Assembly (NCBI GenBank): GCA_016126655.1
Contig: CP065955.1
Location: 1,037,001-1,101,000 of the forward strand
Length of the DNA: 64,000 bases
Direction of reading: 5' to 3'
From: Aerococcaceae bacterium zg-1292
GTDB lineage: Bacteria > Bacillota > Bacilli > Lactobacillales > Aerococcaceae
In this document: positions 6,883-15,452 of the stretch, in pieces
How the letters are laid out: each line of letters starts with the position of its first letter
Position numbering within the stretch: position 1 is the first letter of the stretch
The notes under the pieces: model-generated
Seen by the model: the letters and a program-made list of their open reading frames with translations, nothing else
The model's database searches: none
Told to the model about the DNA's origin: nothing
Translations under genes and position numbers: made by a program

Positions 6883-9783
6883 ATGGAAGCATATAATGAA
6901 AAATTTTGGCAGTTTTATCGAACGAAAAAGGGATTGTACACGCTAAGTGCTATCCTCCCGATGTTAGTGATGATGCTCGTATGGGTCTTTATGGGTGTCT
7001 TTCCTTTTGGTACTAAAACGTTAATGTCGATTGATTTTGGTCAGCAATATATTAGTTTGTATCAGTTTTTGAAAAAGACTGTTTTATCTGGCGATTGGAG
7101 TGGTTTATTTTATTCCTTTTCTAAGTCAATCGGTGGCGGGATGATTGGTATTTGGGGCTTTAACTTAATTAGTCCCTTTAACCTCATTTATGTGTTGTTT
7201 CCAACTAATGAATTTCGTTGGGCTATTACTTTAACGATTTGGTTACGTTACGGGGCAACAGCATTAGCATTTAGTCATCTATTAATTAAACGCTATAATG
7301 GTCATGTGAACAATCGTCGTTTTTTAGTACCTATTTTATCGGCAGCCTATGCGATGTGTGGATTAATTGTCAGCTATCAAATGAATCCGATTTTCTATGA
7401 TGCGATGATTATGTTACCGATTGTAATTATTTATTTAGAAGAGTTACTGGACGGCGGTCGAGGCTGGAAATATGCGGTGCTGCTAGCATTAACCTTGATG
7501 TTCCATTTTTATATGGGGTATATGATTTGCTTATTCATTGTTCTTTATACGATTTATTATTTAGCTGGGAAAGCAAATACATGGCAAGCAGCTATTCGCC
7601 CGGTCATTCGTGTTGGTGCGTATTCTGCGTTAGCTGTTGGAACCATGATGTGGCTGCTGTACCCGATTTTCCTGAATTTATTGATTTCCAAAGGGGCTTA
7701 TCAAAATAATTTAACCTTTGAGTGGGCTTTACAAATTCGTCCATTAGATATATTGGCTAAATTTATGATTGGTGCTTTTGATAGTGAATCATGGCCGGCT
7801 GGACCGAATTTACCGAATGTCTTTATCGGTAGTTTAGCATTGTTTGGATTTGGAGCCTTTTTCGCTAATAAACAAATATCGCGTAAGCAAAAATGGGCGG
7901 CAGTCTTTGTCATGTTCGTGTTCTTTATTGCTATTGTCAATGTGTTTTTCAACAAAATATGGCACATGAGCCAAACACCAGCAGGATTTTTCTATCGCTT
8001 TTCTTGGATTATTTCTTTCTTTATGGTATTACTCAGCTACCGCGCCTTACATAATTGGCAGGGTCATAGTTGGCGCTTTATAAGCCTAGGTGCGGCGTTT
8101 ATCTATTTATCAGCAGAGTGGGTGTTCCGTAACGAGTTTTCATTTTTTACTTATCGTCAAAGTAATGAAGTGATGCCAACACTTGAAAATTATTTAGGAT
8201 TAGCGTTTCGATTATTAATTATATTATTTGCTTTTTCGGCTTTGAAATATAAAGGTAATCAAACAAAACGTCAACGGTACTTAATAATTGGTTCGTCTGC
8301 TTTTGCATTTATTGTGATTAGTATTTTTAGTTATTTTAAAGTACTAGCTACCTTACAGACATTAACATTAGTGGCATGGAGTGTCACTTTAATCGTGTTG
8401 GCGTTTGGTTTAAAACGGGTGACATGGGCGATGGTTTCAGCGCTAACAATTTTTGAGTTAGGGTTTAATGCCTATGTATCACAAAGTAGAATGGGTTACG
8501 ATAATGCCAATCATTTTAAAGACGCGCAAGAATCAGTTAAGCCAGTTATCGACCGAATCCGTCCGTCTAAACAAGGTGAATTTTACCGGATTAACAAGCT
8601 ATTTGAGCGTAGTAAAAACGACCCGTTCATGTATGATTATCCAGGTTTAACCCATTTTAGTTCGAATATGGAGCGCTCAACATTGAGTTTTATGACCAAT
8701 ATGGGAGATTCCGGTAGTAATGCCTCAAGTTTTTATGGTAATGGGACAGCGTTTATGGATGCCTTTTACGGGGTCAAGTATGTTGTCGATTTTCTCGATT
8801 ATACGAACAGTGATATGTTAAAATATCCAGAACGACGTTTCTTTAGCCGTAATACAACGCGTACAGATTTAACGGATTATTATACAAAAATTTGGGAAGA
8901 CGACCGCTATGCGATTTATGAGAATAAAAATGTCCTGCCAATTGCCTTTGGTGTAAGTGCGGCAGTACAAGATTTGAATTTTTATGCTAATCAAATTGAA
9001 AAAACATACAATGATTTATTTTCAGCATTGAGTGGTCAATCAACACCAGTTTTCAAATCAGAACCTTTGACTGACGTTACTTTAACGAATGTAGAAGTTG
9101 TTCAAAATGGTAGCAGTAAGATTTATCGTAAAATTGATAAAACGCAAAATGGGACAATTGAATTCAAAATTGTACCGAAAACCAATGATACGCACTACCT
9201 CAATGCACCATTATCATTAAAACGTAAGAAAGGTGGCGCAATTGATATTCGTCTTAATGGACGTTGGTATGAATATCAACATTCATTTGACGGGCAACAA
9301 TTATGGAATATCGCTCACAAACAAAAAGGTGAAGAAATAATCTTTTCGATTACTTTAGGTACAAGTGAAGAAGTTGATTTAACGGATTTACATTTAATTA
9401 CTGCGAATCAGACTTTAACCGAGCCATTGATAAAAGAACGTGCAGCTCAAGGAATGAAAGTATCTGAGTGGGGGAATAATTTTGTGAAAGGTACAGTAAA
9501 TATTACGGATGACAGTACCTACATGATGACTTCTATTCCTTATAACTTAGGATGGCGTGTTTTGGTTGATGGCAAAGAAGTTGAGACAAAAGAAGCATGG
9601 AATGCCTTTTTATCATTCCCGATTACAAGTGGCAAACATACGATTGAAATGCGCTTTAAACCTGATGGCTGGTCGGTTGGTCTATTATTGAGTGGGGTAT
9701 CGGTGCTGATGCTTATAGCGCTACAATATTTAGAAGAGCGTAACCAAAGAGAAAACAGAGTGTACGAAGAATCACTAGTGTAA
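6883..9783 (+). CDS. YfhO-family multispanning membrane protein
   Basis: A 966-residue protein with about a dozen predicted membrane helices in the first two thirds and a large C-terminal extracytoplasmic domain, closed by one more helix near residue 940 (SVGLLLSGVSVLMLIAL). Family members are GT-C-like and are implicated in adding lipid-carried sugars to wall polymers outside the membrane. The ATG at 6883 starts two bases after the upstream stop. GGAAAGGA at 6861-6868 is a somewhat distant ribosome site. Its position between a GtrB-like transferase and a GtrA-like protein supports a sugar-transfer role. The exact acceptor is an inference. Confidence 0.85.
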   Translation: MEAYNEKFWQFYRTKKGLYTLSAILPMLVMMLVWVFMGVFPFGTKTLMSIDFGQQYISLYQFLKKTVLSGDWSGLFYSFSKSIGGGMIGIWGFNLISPFNLIYVLFPTNEFRWAITLTIWLRYGATALAFSHLLIKRYNGHVNNRRFLVPILSAAYAMCGLIVSYQMNPIFYDAMIMLPIVIIYLEELLDGGRGWKYAVLLALTLMFHFYMGYMICLFIVLYTIYYLAGKANTWQAAIRPVIRVGAYSALAVGTMMWLLYPIFLNLLISKGAYQNNLTFEWALQIRPLDILAKFMIGAFDSESWPAGPNLPNVFIGSLALFGFGAFFANKQISRKQKWAAVFVMFVFFIAIVNVFFNKIWHMSQTPAGFFYRFSWIISFFMVLLSYRALHNWQGHSWRFISLGAAFIYLSAEWVFRNEFSFFTYRQSNEVMPTLENYLGLAFRLLIILFAFSALKYKGNQTKRQRYLIIGSSAFAFIVISIFSYFKVLATLQTLTLVAWSVTLIVLAFGLKRVTWAMVSALTIFELGFNAYVSQSRMGYDNANHFKDAQESVKPVIDRIRPSKQGEFYRINKLFERSKNDPFMYDYPGLTHFSSNMERSTLSFMTNMGDSGSNASSFYGNGTAFMDAFYGVKYVVDFLDYTNSDMLKYPERRFFSRNTTRTDLTDYYTKIWEDDRYAIYENKNVLPIAFGVSAAVQDLNFYANQIEKTYNDLFSALSGQSTPVFKSEPLTDVTLTNVEVVQNGSSKIYRKIDKTQNGTIEFKIVPKTNDTHYLNAPLSLKRKKGGAIDIRLNGRWYEYQHSFDGQQLWNIAHKQKGEEIIFSITLGTSEEVDLTDLHLITANQTLTEPLIKERAAQGMKVSEWGNNFVKGTVNITDDSTYMMTSIPYNLGWRVLVDGKEVETKEAWNAFLSFPITSGKHTIEMRFKPDGWSVGLLLSGVSVLMLIALQYLEERNQRENRVYEESLV

Positions 9784-9926
9784 CGTTGTTAAGACGAATA
9801 AGTACTTCAAGAGTTAAGTGAAGCAGTTTGCACGAGCTAGAATACAAGGAACACCCTAGTGAATTAAAATTAACACAGTGCGATAATTATTGCACTGAAA
9901 TAAACGAAAAGCAGGAGCTTAATCAG

Positions 9927-10319
9927 ATGCAAAAATTAATTCAGCAAATCGTAAAATTTGGGATTGTCGGTGTGATTGCAACACTCATTGATTGGTCGAT
10001 TTTCTATCTATTGTTTGGTGTATTTCACATATGGTATTTACTTGCTAAAACGATTGCCTTTGGCATTTCAACAGTATTTAATTATTATTTGAGTATGAAA
10101 TATGTGTTTGTCAGCCGTTTTGAGGCGCAGGAACGCGCACGTGAGTTTCAGTTGTTTGTCTTATTGAGTGTTATTGGCTTATTATTGACATTAGGATTGA
10201 TGTGGGTAGTTGTGGAGTTATTAGCGATTTCTCCCGGCATTGCGAATATTCTAGTAGCTATTGTCGTGATGACTACAAACTTTATATTACGAAAATTAGT
10301 GTTAGAGAAGCGAAATTAA
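9927..10319 (+). CDS. GtrA-family membrane protein (putative polyprenol-sugar flippase)
   Basis: A 130-residue protein with four predicted helices and the family features KFGIVGVIATLIDWSIFY near the N-terminus and FNYYLSMKYVFV in the middle. GtrA proteins are proposed to flip polyprenyl-phosphate sugars outward. I chose the ATG at 9927, which follows GCAGGAGC with 8-base spacing. An in-frame TTG at 9828 adds 33 residues unlike the family. Last gene of the glycosylation operon, followed by a strong terminator. Confidence 0.87.
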   Translation: MQKLIQQIVKFGIVGVIATLIDWSIFYLLFGVFHIWYLLAKTIAFGISTVFNYYLSMKYVFVSRFEAQERAREFQLFVLLSVIGLLLTLGLMWVVVELLAISPGIANILVAIVVMTTNFILRKLVLEKRN

Positions 10320-10332
10320 TCGACAAATTCAG

Positions 10333-10369
10333 TAAAAAGAGAAGACTTGAAGTGGTCTTCTCTTTTTTT
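10333..10369 (+). terminator. Rho-independent terminator after the gtrA-like gene
   Basis: Stem AAAAAGAGAAGAC / GTCTTCTCTTTTT with a short loop, then T residues. Confidence 0.92.
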
Positions 10370-10424
10370 GAAAATAAGTGTTGACCATCACGTTACGTAA
10401 TGGTTTATACTTGGAATTGTTAAT

Positions 10425-10773
10425 ACATAGTGTGACAACGAGCGTTTTGAAATGAACCACTGGAGCAGAGTACGCCGAAGCGCCAAAGCGCTTCAAGGAC
10501 TATGCGAAGTGGAGACATTTCAGCGAGTTGGAACCAGAATAACACATAGTGTGACAACGAGCGCTTTGAAATGAACCACTGGAATTCATAGTGAGAGAGA
10601 GGACGTTCTGCCTTGAACCACTGGAACAGAGGTCGCAGAAGTGCCGAGGTACTTCAAGAACTCTGTGAAGTGGACGTCAAGGCAGTCCGAACGAACCGGC
10701 ATACAAAATACCGTAGTGCGAGTATCGCACGTAGGAGCCTTTTGAAGTGGAGACATTTCAGCGACATACAGAA
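10425..10773 (+). repeat. Structured-element locus R3: one simple unit plus one nested unit
   Basis: A unit with GAAATGA / TCATTTC-type arms occupies 10425-10541. A second such unit starts at 10544, is interrupted after CCACTGGA by a full guest unit with GCCTTGA/TCAAGGC arms (about 10583-10707), and resumes with its own right half (10708-10773). Host halves and guest arms are clearly separable, so this is the cleanest nested insertion in the window. It sits in the sense direction between a terminator and the MerR-family gene. Confidence 0.93.
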
Positions 10774-10822
10774 GGGTGTGAGATAACCTTCTAAAACTTA
10801 TTATACGAGAGGAGGTTAATAG

Positions 10823-11581
10823 TTGTATTTAATAAAGCAAGTGAGTGAAATAAGTGGTGTATCGGTGCGCACTTTACATCATTATGACGAGATAGGTTTA
10901 TTATCACCTCACAAACAGGAAAATGGTTACCGCTACTATACAGAGGAAAATATGTCTATTTTGCAGATGATTTTATTTTATAAGTATTTAGGTTTTTCTT
11001 TGAAGCAAATAAAAATGCTGTTGAAAGAAGATTCAGATATACTCAAACATTTAAAAAATCAATTGACTCAGATGCAAAGAGAAAAACAAAAACTCTTAAC
11101 ATTAATCGATACGTTAGAAAAAACAATTGAGTCTCAGGAAAGGAAAATAAAGATGTCAATAAATGAAAAATTCAATGGATTTACATATCAAGAGAGTGCA
11201 AAATATCAGCAAGCTGCTATTGATAAGTATGGACAAGAAGTAATCGATGCAGCCTTTGAAAAACAAAAAGGTAAAGAGCAAGAAATGATAGTCGGTTTAA
11301 ATCAACTCTTCTTTGCTTTCGCTGATAATATGTCGAAAGGATTCGCTACTAGTGACAATGAGAATTTTGTGTTAGCTAAAAAATTGCATCAACATATCTG
11401 TCAGTATGCGTTTGATTGCAAAATAGGAGTATTTTCAAGTATTGGAAATTTATATGTAGAAAGCGAAGCGTTTAAAAACAATATTGACCAATTTGGTTCA
11501 GGTACCGCACAATATGTTTGCGATGCGATTCAGGCATATGTAAAACAAGTTACAATGAGTGAAAGCAATAGTTTGGAGTAA
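10823..11581 (+). CDS. MerR-family regulator with TipAS-like drug-binding domain
   Basis: The N-terminal MerR winged helix is clear (IKQVSEISGVSVRTLHHYDE, residues 4-23), followed by a long coiled coil (about 75-110). The C-terminal ~130 residues resemble TipAS, the antibiotic-binding domain of TipAL, with YQQAAIDKYGQE and a globin-like all-helical pattern. Such proteins autoregulate and respond to thiopeptides or other amphipathic drugs. The TTG start at 10823 follows GAGGAGG. No efflux gene is adjacent, so the target is unknown. A bidirectional terminator follows. Confidence 0.87.
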   Translation: MYLIKQVSEISGVSVRTLHHYDEIGLLSPHKQENGYRYYTEENMSILQMILFYKYLGFSLKQIKMLLKEDSDILKHLKNQLTQMQREKQKLLTLIDTLEKTIESQERKIKMSINEKFNGFTYQESAKYQQAAIDKYGQEVIDAAFEKQKGKEQEMIVGLNQLFFAFADNMSKGFATSDNENFVLAKKLHQHICQYAFDCKIGVFSSIGNLYVESEAFKNNIDQFGSGTAQYVCDAIQAYVKQVTMSESNSLE

Positions 11582-11589
11582 TAGTAGAC

Positions 11590-11622
11590 AAAAGGAGAGG
11601 GTTTAATGCCTCTCCTTTTGTA
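11590..11622. terminator. Bidirectional terminator between MerR-family gene and yjjG-like gene
   Basis: Stem AAAAGGAGAGG / CCTCTCCTTTT (11590-11600 with 11609-11619) separates two convergent genes and ends in T residues on either strand. Confidence 0.85.
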
Positions 11623-12306
11623 TTATAATAAAATATTTTCTAAATCAGACAATTGCTGAATCTCATAATTAATTTTGTAGTTATCAGGAGCTATGAGTTG
11701 ACTAGGATTCATCCAACAAGTTGCTAGCTGCACACTATTGGCACCTTGAATATCCGAGGTTAGACTATCACCAATCATAATGGCACGTTTAAGGTCAAAA
11801 TCTTTGATTTCATCAAAGCAACGTAAGAAAAAATTGGAATTAGGTTTACCAACACCTAGTTGCTCAGAAATAAATATCTTATCAAAGAAAGGCAGTAAAC
11901 CTGTTTTTTCTAAGCGTTCCATTTGTGTGAGGTAGACACCATTGGACGCTGCATAAATCTTTTTATCTGCTGCTTTTAATTTTTCTAGTAGACTAATACT
12001 CCCTTCAATTAAGTCGCCGGATACTGCTAACTGACTGCGAAAAAAATCGTCTAAATTGTCAGCTGGCAAATGGTCAGTATAGTCTTTAAAAAAATTAGGG
12101 AAGCGTTGCGCTAATAAAACATCTTTTGTTATCAGACCTTGTTCGAGTTGTTTCCATAATGCGTGATTATACTTCTCAAAACGGTGAAACAATCTATCGC
12201 TATCAGTGAGACCGATTTTTTCAGTTAAGGCTTTAAAGGCAAAACGCTGGCTTTTTTTAAAGTCAAACAGTGTGTCGTCTAAATCAAAAAAGATATGGTG
12301 ATACAT
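11623..12306 (-). CDS. HAD-superfamily YjjG-type hydrolase (probable pyrimidine 5'-nucleotidase)
   Basis: The 227-residue protein has HAD motif I FFDLDDTLFDF (residues 6-16), motif II near AASNG, and motif III/IV around KPNSNFF and MIGDSLTSDIQGA. This matches the YjjG/YfnB group, which dephosphorylates nucleotides including non-canonical pyrimidines. The ATG follows AAAAGGAG on the minus strand. A repeat locus (R4) in the same orientation lies between it and cls upstream, so the two may be co-transcribed. Confidence 0.87.
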   Translation of the reverse strand: MYHHIFFDLDDTLFDFKKSQRFAFKALTEKIGLTDSDRLFHRFEKYNHALWKQLEQGLITKDVLLAQRFPNFFKDYTDHLPADNLDDFFRSQLAVSGDLIEGSISLLEKLKAADKKIYAASNGVYLTQMERLEKTGLLPFFDKIFISEQLGVGKPNSNFFLRCFDEIKDFDLKRAIMIGDSLTSDIQGANSVQLATCWMNPSQLIAPDNYKINYEIQQLSDLENILL

Positions 12307-12349
12307 ATTAACTCCTTTTATTATGGTTTATTCGCGTAGTTAAGCTACT

Positions 12350-12518
12350 TCATGAGTTCTAAAGGTTCATTTCAGGACGCTCATTGTCGCACTTTGTTGG
12401 AATTAGGTTCGCCTGAGCAGCCATGACATCCACTTCACAAAGCTCTTGAAGCGCCAAAGCGCTCCTGTGACCTTTGCTCCAATGGTTCGAGGCTAAGCGC
12501 TTGCGCTCACACCTTAAT
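12350..12518 (-). repeat. Structured-element locus R4, minus orientation
   Basis: Read on the minus strand, a full unit starts just after the cls stop (about 12518) with a CTCGAACCATTGG left arm, an inner GAGCGC/GCGCTTC hairpin, and a right arm GAAGTGGATGTCATGGC ending in GCGAACC near 12406. A second left arm of the GAAATGAACC type follows (12397-12353) without a clear right arm. Both flanking genes are on the minus strand, so orientation follows transcription. Confidence 0.85.
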
Positions 12519-12519
12519 C

Positions 12520-14094
12520 TCACATTAGTGGTGCGAATATTTTGAGAAGCCATCCGGTAATGCGTTCTTTTAGAGGGATTTTTCTAAGGTGGTTGTATAG
12601 GATTAATTCGCTTTGTCGGATGGTTTCTTCAAAGTCTTGTTTAATATCTCGTATACATGGTGCTTTATATAAATAGGTTGCGCATTCAAAGTGATGATAC
12701 AAGCTGCGGTAATCTAAATTTATCGTACCAACGACAGCTGTTGTGTCATCGCTAATAAACATCTTCGCATGAATGAACCCAGGTGTATATTCATAAATAT
12801 CTACACCAGCACTTAATAGTGAATCATAATGAGTTTTGGCAATGGCATAAGGTACTTTTTTATCTGGAATTCCAGGTAAAATGATTTTTACGTCAATACC
12901 ACGCTTGGCAGCAAATTTAAGTGCATTTTCCATCTCGCCATCTAAAATAAGATAGGGTGTCATAATATACACATAATCAGTTGCACGATTTAAGATATCG
13001 ATATAGACACTTTCACCAACTTTATCATCGTCCAGAGGTTCGTCAGCATAAGGAATAACAAAACCTTGATTTTTTTTCTGGCTTGGATAGGAAACTAGAT
13101 AAGGTTCAAAATTAAATTCTGGCTCATTAATACTCCATAATTGTAAAAACATTAGTGTATAGCTTTTAACTGCATCGCCTTTAATCATAACTGCCGTGTC
13201 TTTCCAATGACCAAATGAGCTATTAATATTGATGTATTCGTCAGCAAAATTAATGCCGCCATTAAATGCTGTATGGCCGTCAATGACTAATATTTTACGA
13301 TGGTCACGGTAGTTATAATGCGTGGATAAAAATGGGGTAATCGGAGCAAAGGTCTTACATTGAATACCCAATGCACGAATGCGGTCTTCGTAGTCAATCG
13401 GCACCTTTGTAAATGCACAAGTACCGTCATACATGACACGGACTTCAACTCCTTCATTTGCTTTGCGTGCAAGCACATCAAGGACGCGTCCCCACATTTC
13501 ACCTTCTTGGATAATAAAATATTCCAGAAAGATAAATTTTTCTGCTTTTTCTAACTCGTAGAGCAAGGTATCAAGTTTATCTTTTCCAGAAGGAAAGTAG
13601 ATTGTTTCACTTTGATTGTAGACAGGGTAATTACCATTTAATTGTAGGTAGCGAGCCAAACTGGCGACACCTTCATCTTCTTGTTTGAGTGATTCAATGA
13701 CTTCAGGTTGTTGGAACAATAAGTGTTCTGTTCTAGCAATCAATAAATTGATTCGCTTGACCAGTAGTCGATGTCCGATGTTACTTTGAGTATAAGCATA
13801 CAGTGCCGCCCCAAAAATAGGAACAGCAATAATGACAGCTAGCCAGGTTAGTTTGGCAGTATAATTCATCTGGTTATTGACGATATATAATCCAATTAAA
13901 TATGAAAATATGACAGATAATCCATAAAGTTGTGGCGATAAATCGCTAAACCAACTAAAAACGCCTATAAAGAACAGTACTTGTAAAAAAATTAATAGTA
14001 CCATAATACCGATACGGCTAAAGAGCATTTTAAAAATACTTTGTCGACCCTTATCTTTCACAAGATACAGTGCTCGTGAACGTTTTGTCTTCAT
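12520..14094 (-). CDS. cls: Cardiolipin synthase
   Basis: Membrane phospholipase-D-superfamily enzyme that makes cardiolipin from two phosphatidylglycerol molecules. The 524-residue protein has two N-terminal transmembrane helices (about residues 28-50 and 57-80) and two HKD motifs, HRKILVIDG near residue 265 and HAKMFISDD near residue 443, the second followed by GTINLDYRS. Length is typical of bacterial Cls. The ATG at 14094 is preceded by GAGAGGAAA. It has a strong promoter and ends directly against repeat locus R4. Confidence 0.95.
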   Translation of the reverse strand: MKTKRSRALYLVKDKGRQSIFKMLFSRIGIMVLLIFLQVLFFIGVFSWFSDLSPQLYGLSVIFSYLIGLYIVNNQMNYTAKLTWLAVIIAVPIFGAALYAYTQSNIGHRLLVKRINLLIARTEHLLFQQPEVIESLKQEDEGVASLARYLQLNGNYPVYNQSETIYFPSGKDKLDTLLYELEKAEKFIFLEYFIIQEGEMWGRVLDVLARKANEGVEVRVMYDGTCAFTKVPIDYEDRIRALGIQCKTFAPITPFLSTHYNYRDHRKILVIDGHTAFNGGINFADEYININSSFGHWKDTAVMIKGDAVKSYTLMFLQLWSINEPEFNFEPYLVSYPSQKKNQGFVIPYADEPLDDDKVGESVYIDILNRATDYVYIMTPYLILDGEMENALKFAAKRGIDVKIILPGIPDKKVPYAIAKTHYDSLLSAGVDIYEYTPGFIHAKMFISDDTTAVVGTINLDYRSLYHHFECATYLYKAPCIRDIKQDFEETIRQSELILYNHLRKIPLKERITGWLLKIFAPLM

Positions 14095-14131
14095 AATGTT
14101 TCCTCTCTTAATAAAGTGTATGTATAAGCAT

Positions 14132-14161
14132 ATTATACTGTTTTTATCGCATTTATTTCAA
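14132..14161 (-). promoter_or_regulatory. Predicted sigma-A promoter of cls
   Basis: On the minus strand TTGAAA (14156-14161), an 18-bp spacer and a perfect TATAAT (14132-14137), about 40 bp before the start codon. Confidence 0.82.
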
Positions 14162-14199
14162 CTCCAAAGAAAAATTAATGTGATTGTAATACCTTTTTA

Positions 14200-14228
14200 T
14201 TGCAACTGATTGCATTTTTTCATAAAAT
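14200..14228 (+). promoter_or_regulatory. Predicted sigma-A promoter of the 14259 operon
   Basis: TTGCAA (14200-14205), a 17-bp spacer, then TAAAAT (14223-14228), about 30 bp before the start. Divergent from the cls promoter. Confidence 0.75.
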
Positions 14229-14258
14229 GGTAGAAGAGGAATATGAAAGAGGTGCATT

Positions 14259-14654
14259 ATGGATATTTGGATTTTAGTCATTGCTTTTTTAGCTGTAGCA
14301 ATTGTGTTATTGATTGCTTCATTTTATGCTAGCGATGATGATGAAGTACTCGAACAATTAGAAAATTTACAAACGCAACATTCACAAGAATTGTTTGCAA
14401 TCAAAACAAGAATTTCTGAAATTGAACAAGAATTAAGTGAACCAATGATGTTAAACTATGCAGCACAAAATGCCGCAATGGTTGAAGAGGTTCCTGAGGA
14501 AATAGTTGAATTGTCAGAAATTTCTGATTTAACGAAAGAAGAAGTGATTCGCTTGTATTCTCAAGGCTTCACAATGCAAGAAATCGCTAATGATGTATCG
14601 CTAAATGTTAAAACCGTTCAATTGATTGTCGACGATTACATTGAAAATCGTTAG
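14259..14654 (+). CDS. Small membrane-anchored protein with C-terminal helix-turn-helix-like segment
   Basis: The 131-residue protein has one N-terminal transmembrane helix (WILVIAFLAVAIVLLIASFY, residues 4-23), an acidic linker and coiled coil (about 27-60), and a C-terminal HTH-like stretch (EEVIRLYSQGFTMQEIANDV and following, residues 105-130) resembling sigma-factor or resolvase recognition helices. It resembles uncharacterised DUF6115-type Bacillota proteins by general plan only. The AGAGG at 14249 supports the ATG at 14259. It is 16 bases upstream of an MltG-like gene, so a cell-envelope role is possible but unproven. Confidence 0.75.
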   Translation: MDIWILVIAFLAVAIVLLIASFYASDDDEVLEQLENLQTQHSQELFAIKTRISEIEQELSEPMMLNYAAQNAAMVEEVPEEIVELSEISDLTKEEVIRLYSQGFTMQEIANDVSLNVKTVQLIVDDYIENR

Positions 14655-14670
14655 AAAGGACGGATACAAG

Positions 14671-15240
14671 ATGAATAAACATACGTTAAAAACACTCGGT
14701 ATTGGTTTTTTACTTGCTGGTATTTTAACTGGAGCATTTGCGATATTTGGACAGGGTCATGTACCAGTTTCAGGTATGAAAGTAAATTCATTATTCAGTC
14801 AAAATCAATCCAATGAGGAAGAATTAACTAAATACCGTGATCAAATCAGTAAATTACAAGAAGAAAAGGCGACTTTAGAAAAAGAGCGTCAAGCATTGAG
14901 TGACAAGCTTGAAAAAAATAAAAATAATAACTCGTCTTCAGATAATTCTATTGCGCCAACAGATGGTAGTGAGTCAACGACTGACGAAGCGTCCGATACA
15001 GCTAGTGAACCTGCTAAAGAAGGAACGTTCACTATTAATAGCGGTGAAACATCTTCTGAAATTGCGAAACGATTAGAAGAAGAAGGATATATTAAGAGTG
15101 CCGCTGAGTTACAGGATTTAATTTCACAATGGGATTTAGATTCACGCATTGTAGCCGCTGATTACGAATTGAATTCAGATATGTCAGTGCATCAAATCGC
15201 TGAGTTGATTACCAATGGTGCGTATTATTATATTCCGTAA
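14671..15240 (+). CDS. MltG N-terminal-domain-only membrane protein
   Basis: The 189-residue protein has an N-terminal membrane helix (LGIGFLLAGILTGAFAIFG), a coiled coil (about 45-85), a Ser/Thr/Asp-rich linker and a C-terminal ~75-residue domain (FTINSGETSSEIAKRLEEEG...). This last part resembles the LysM-like N-terminal subdomain of MltG: compare VPIGSTSRDIADILKKNG in the full MltG at 60943. The catalytic transglycosylase domain is absent. It ends naturally at a stop with a terminator, so it looks like a stand-alone paralogue and not a recent truncation. The ATG at 14671 is preceded by AAAGGACGG. It may bind peptidoglycan or compete with MltG; this is inference. Confidence 0.72.
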   Translation: MNKHTLKTLGIGFLLAGILTGAFAIFGQGHVPVSGMKVNSLFSQNQSNEEELTKYRDQISKLQEEKATLEKERQALSDKLEKNKNNNSSSDNSIAPTDGSESTTDEASDTASEPAKEGTFTINSGETSSEIAKRLEEEGYIKSAAELQDLISQWDLDSRIVAADYELNSDMSVHQIAELITNGAYYYIP

Positions 15241-15286
15241 TTGTCGCATAACAGCTTTGTATAGAAAGTAAATTAAAATAATATGT

Positions 15287-15349
15287 TTTGGGTATGGAGT
15301 TCTATTAAAGCATCAGCTTTTTATGAGGACTTCGTACCCAATTCTTTTA
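15287..15349 (+). terminator. Terminator-like hairpin after the MltG-like gene
   Basis: An imperfect long stem, TTGGGTA and AGTTCT pairing with AGGACT and TACCCAA (about 15287-15342), is followed by a short T-rich stretch. Confidence 0.65.
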
Positions 15350-15365
15350 TCATAAAATATTCGAA

Positions 15366-15397
15366 TTTTCGCAATAACATCATGAATTTTTCGCAAT
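15366..15397 (+). promoter_or_regulatory. Direct repeat TTTTCGCAAT upstream of the class A PBP gene
   Basis: An identical 10-mer occurs at 15366-15375 and 15388-15397, 22 bp start to start (two helical turns), just before a TATGAT-like -10 (15405-15410). The layout suits a regulator binding two sites on one face of the helix. The regulator is not known. Confidence 0.45.
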
Positions 15398-15452
15398 TTC
15401 GTTATATGATAGAAGTGAGTATGATTGAAGGGTGGTGCCTGGAGGAGTGAGT

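Noticed and set aside
10425-10773. Integron-type attC sites
   Set aside because: The units are imperfect palindromes of a similar size lying between genes, but there is no integrase, no conserved attC core triplet pattern was seen, and the genes around are housekeeping genes in both directions.
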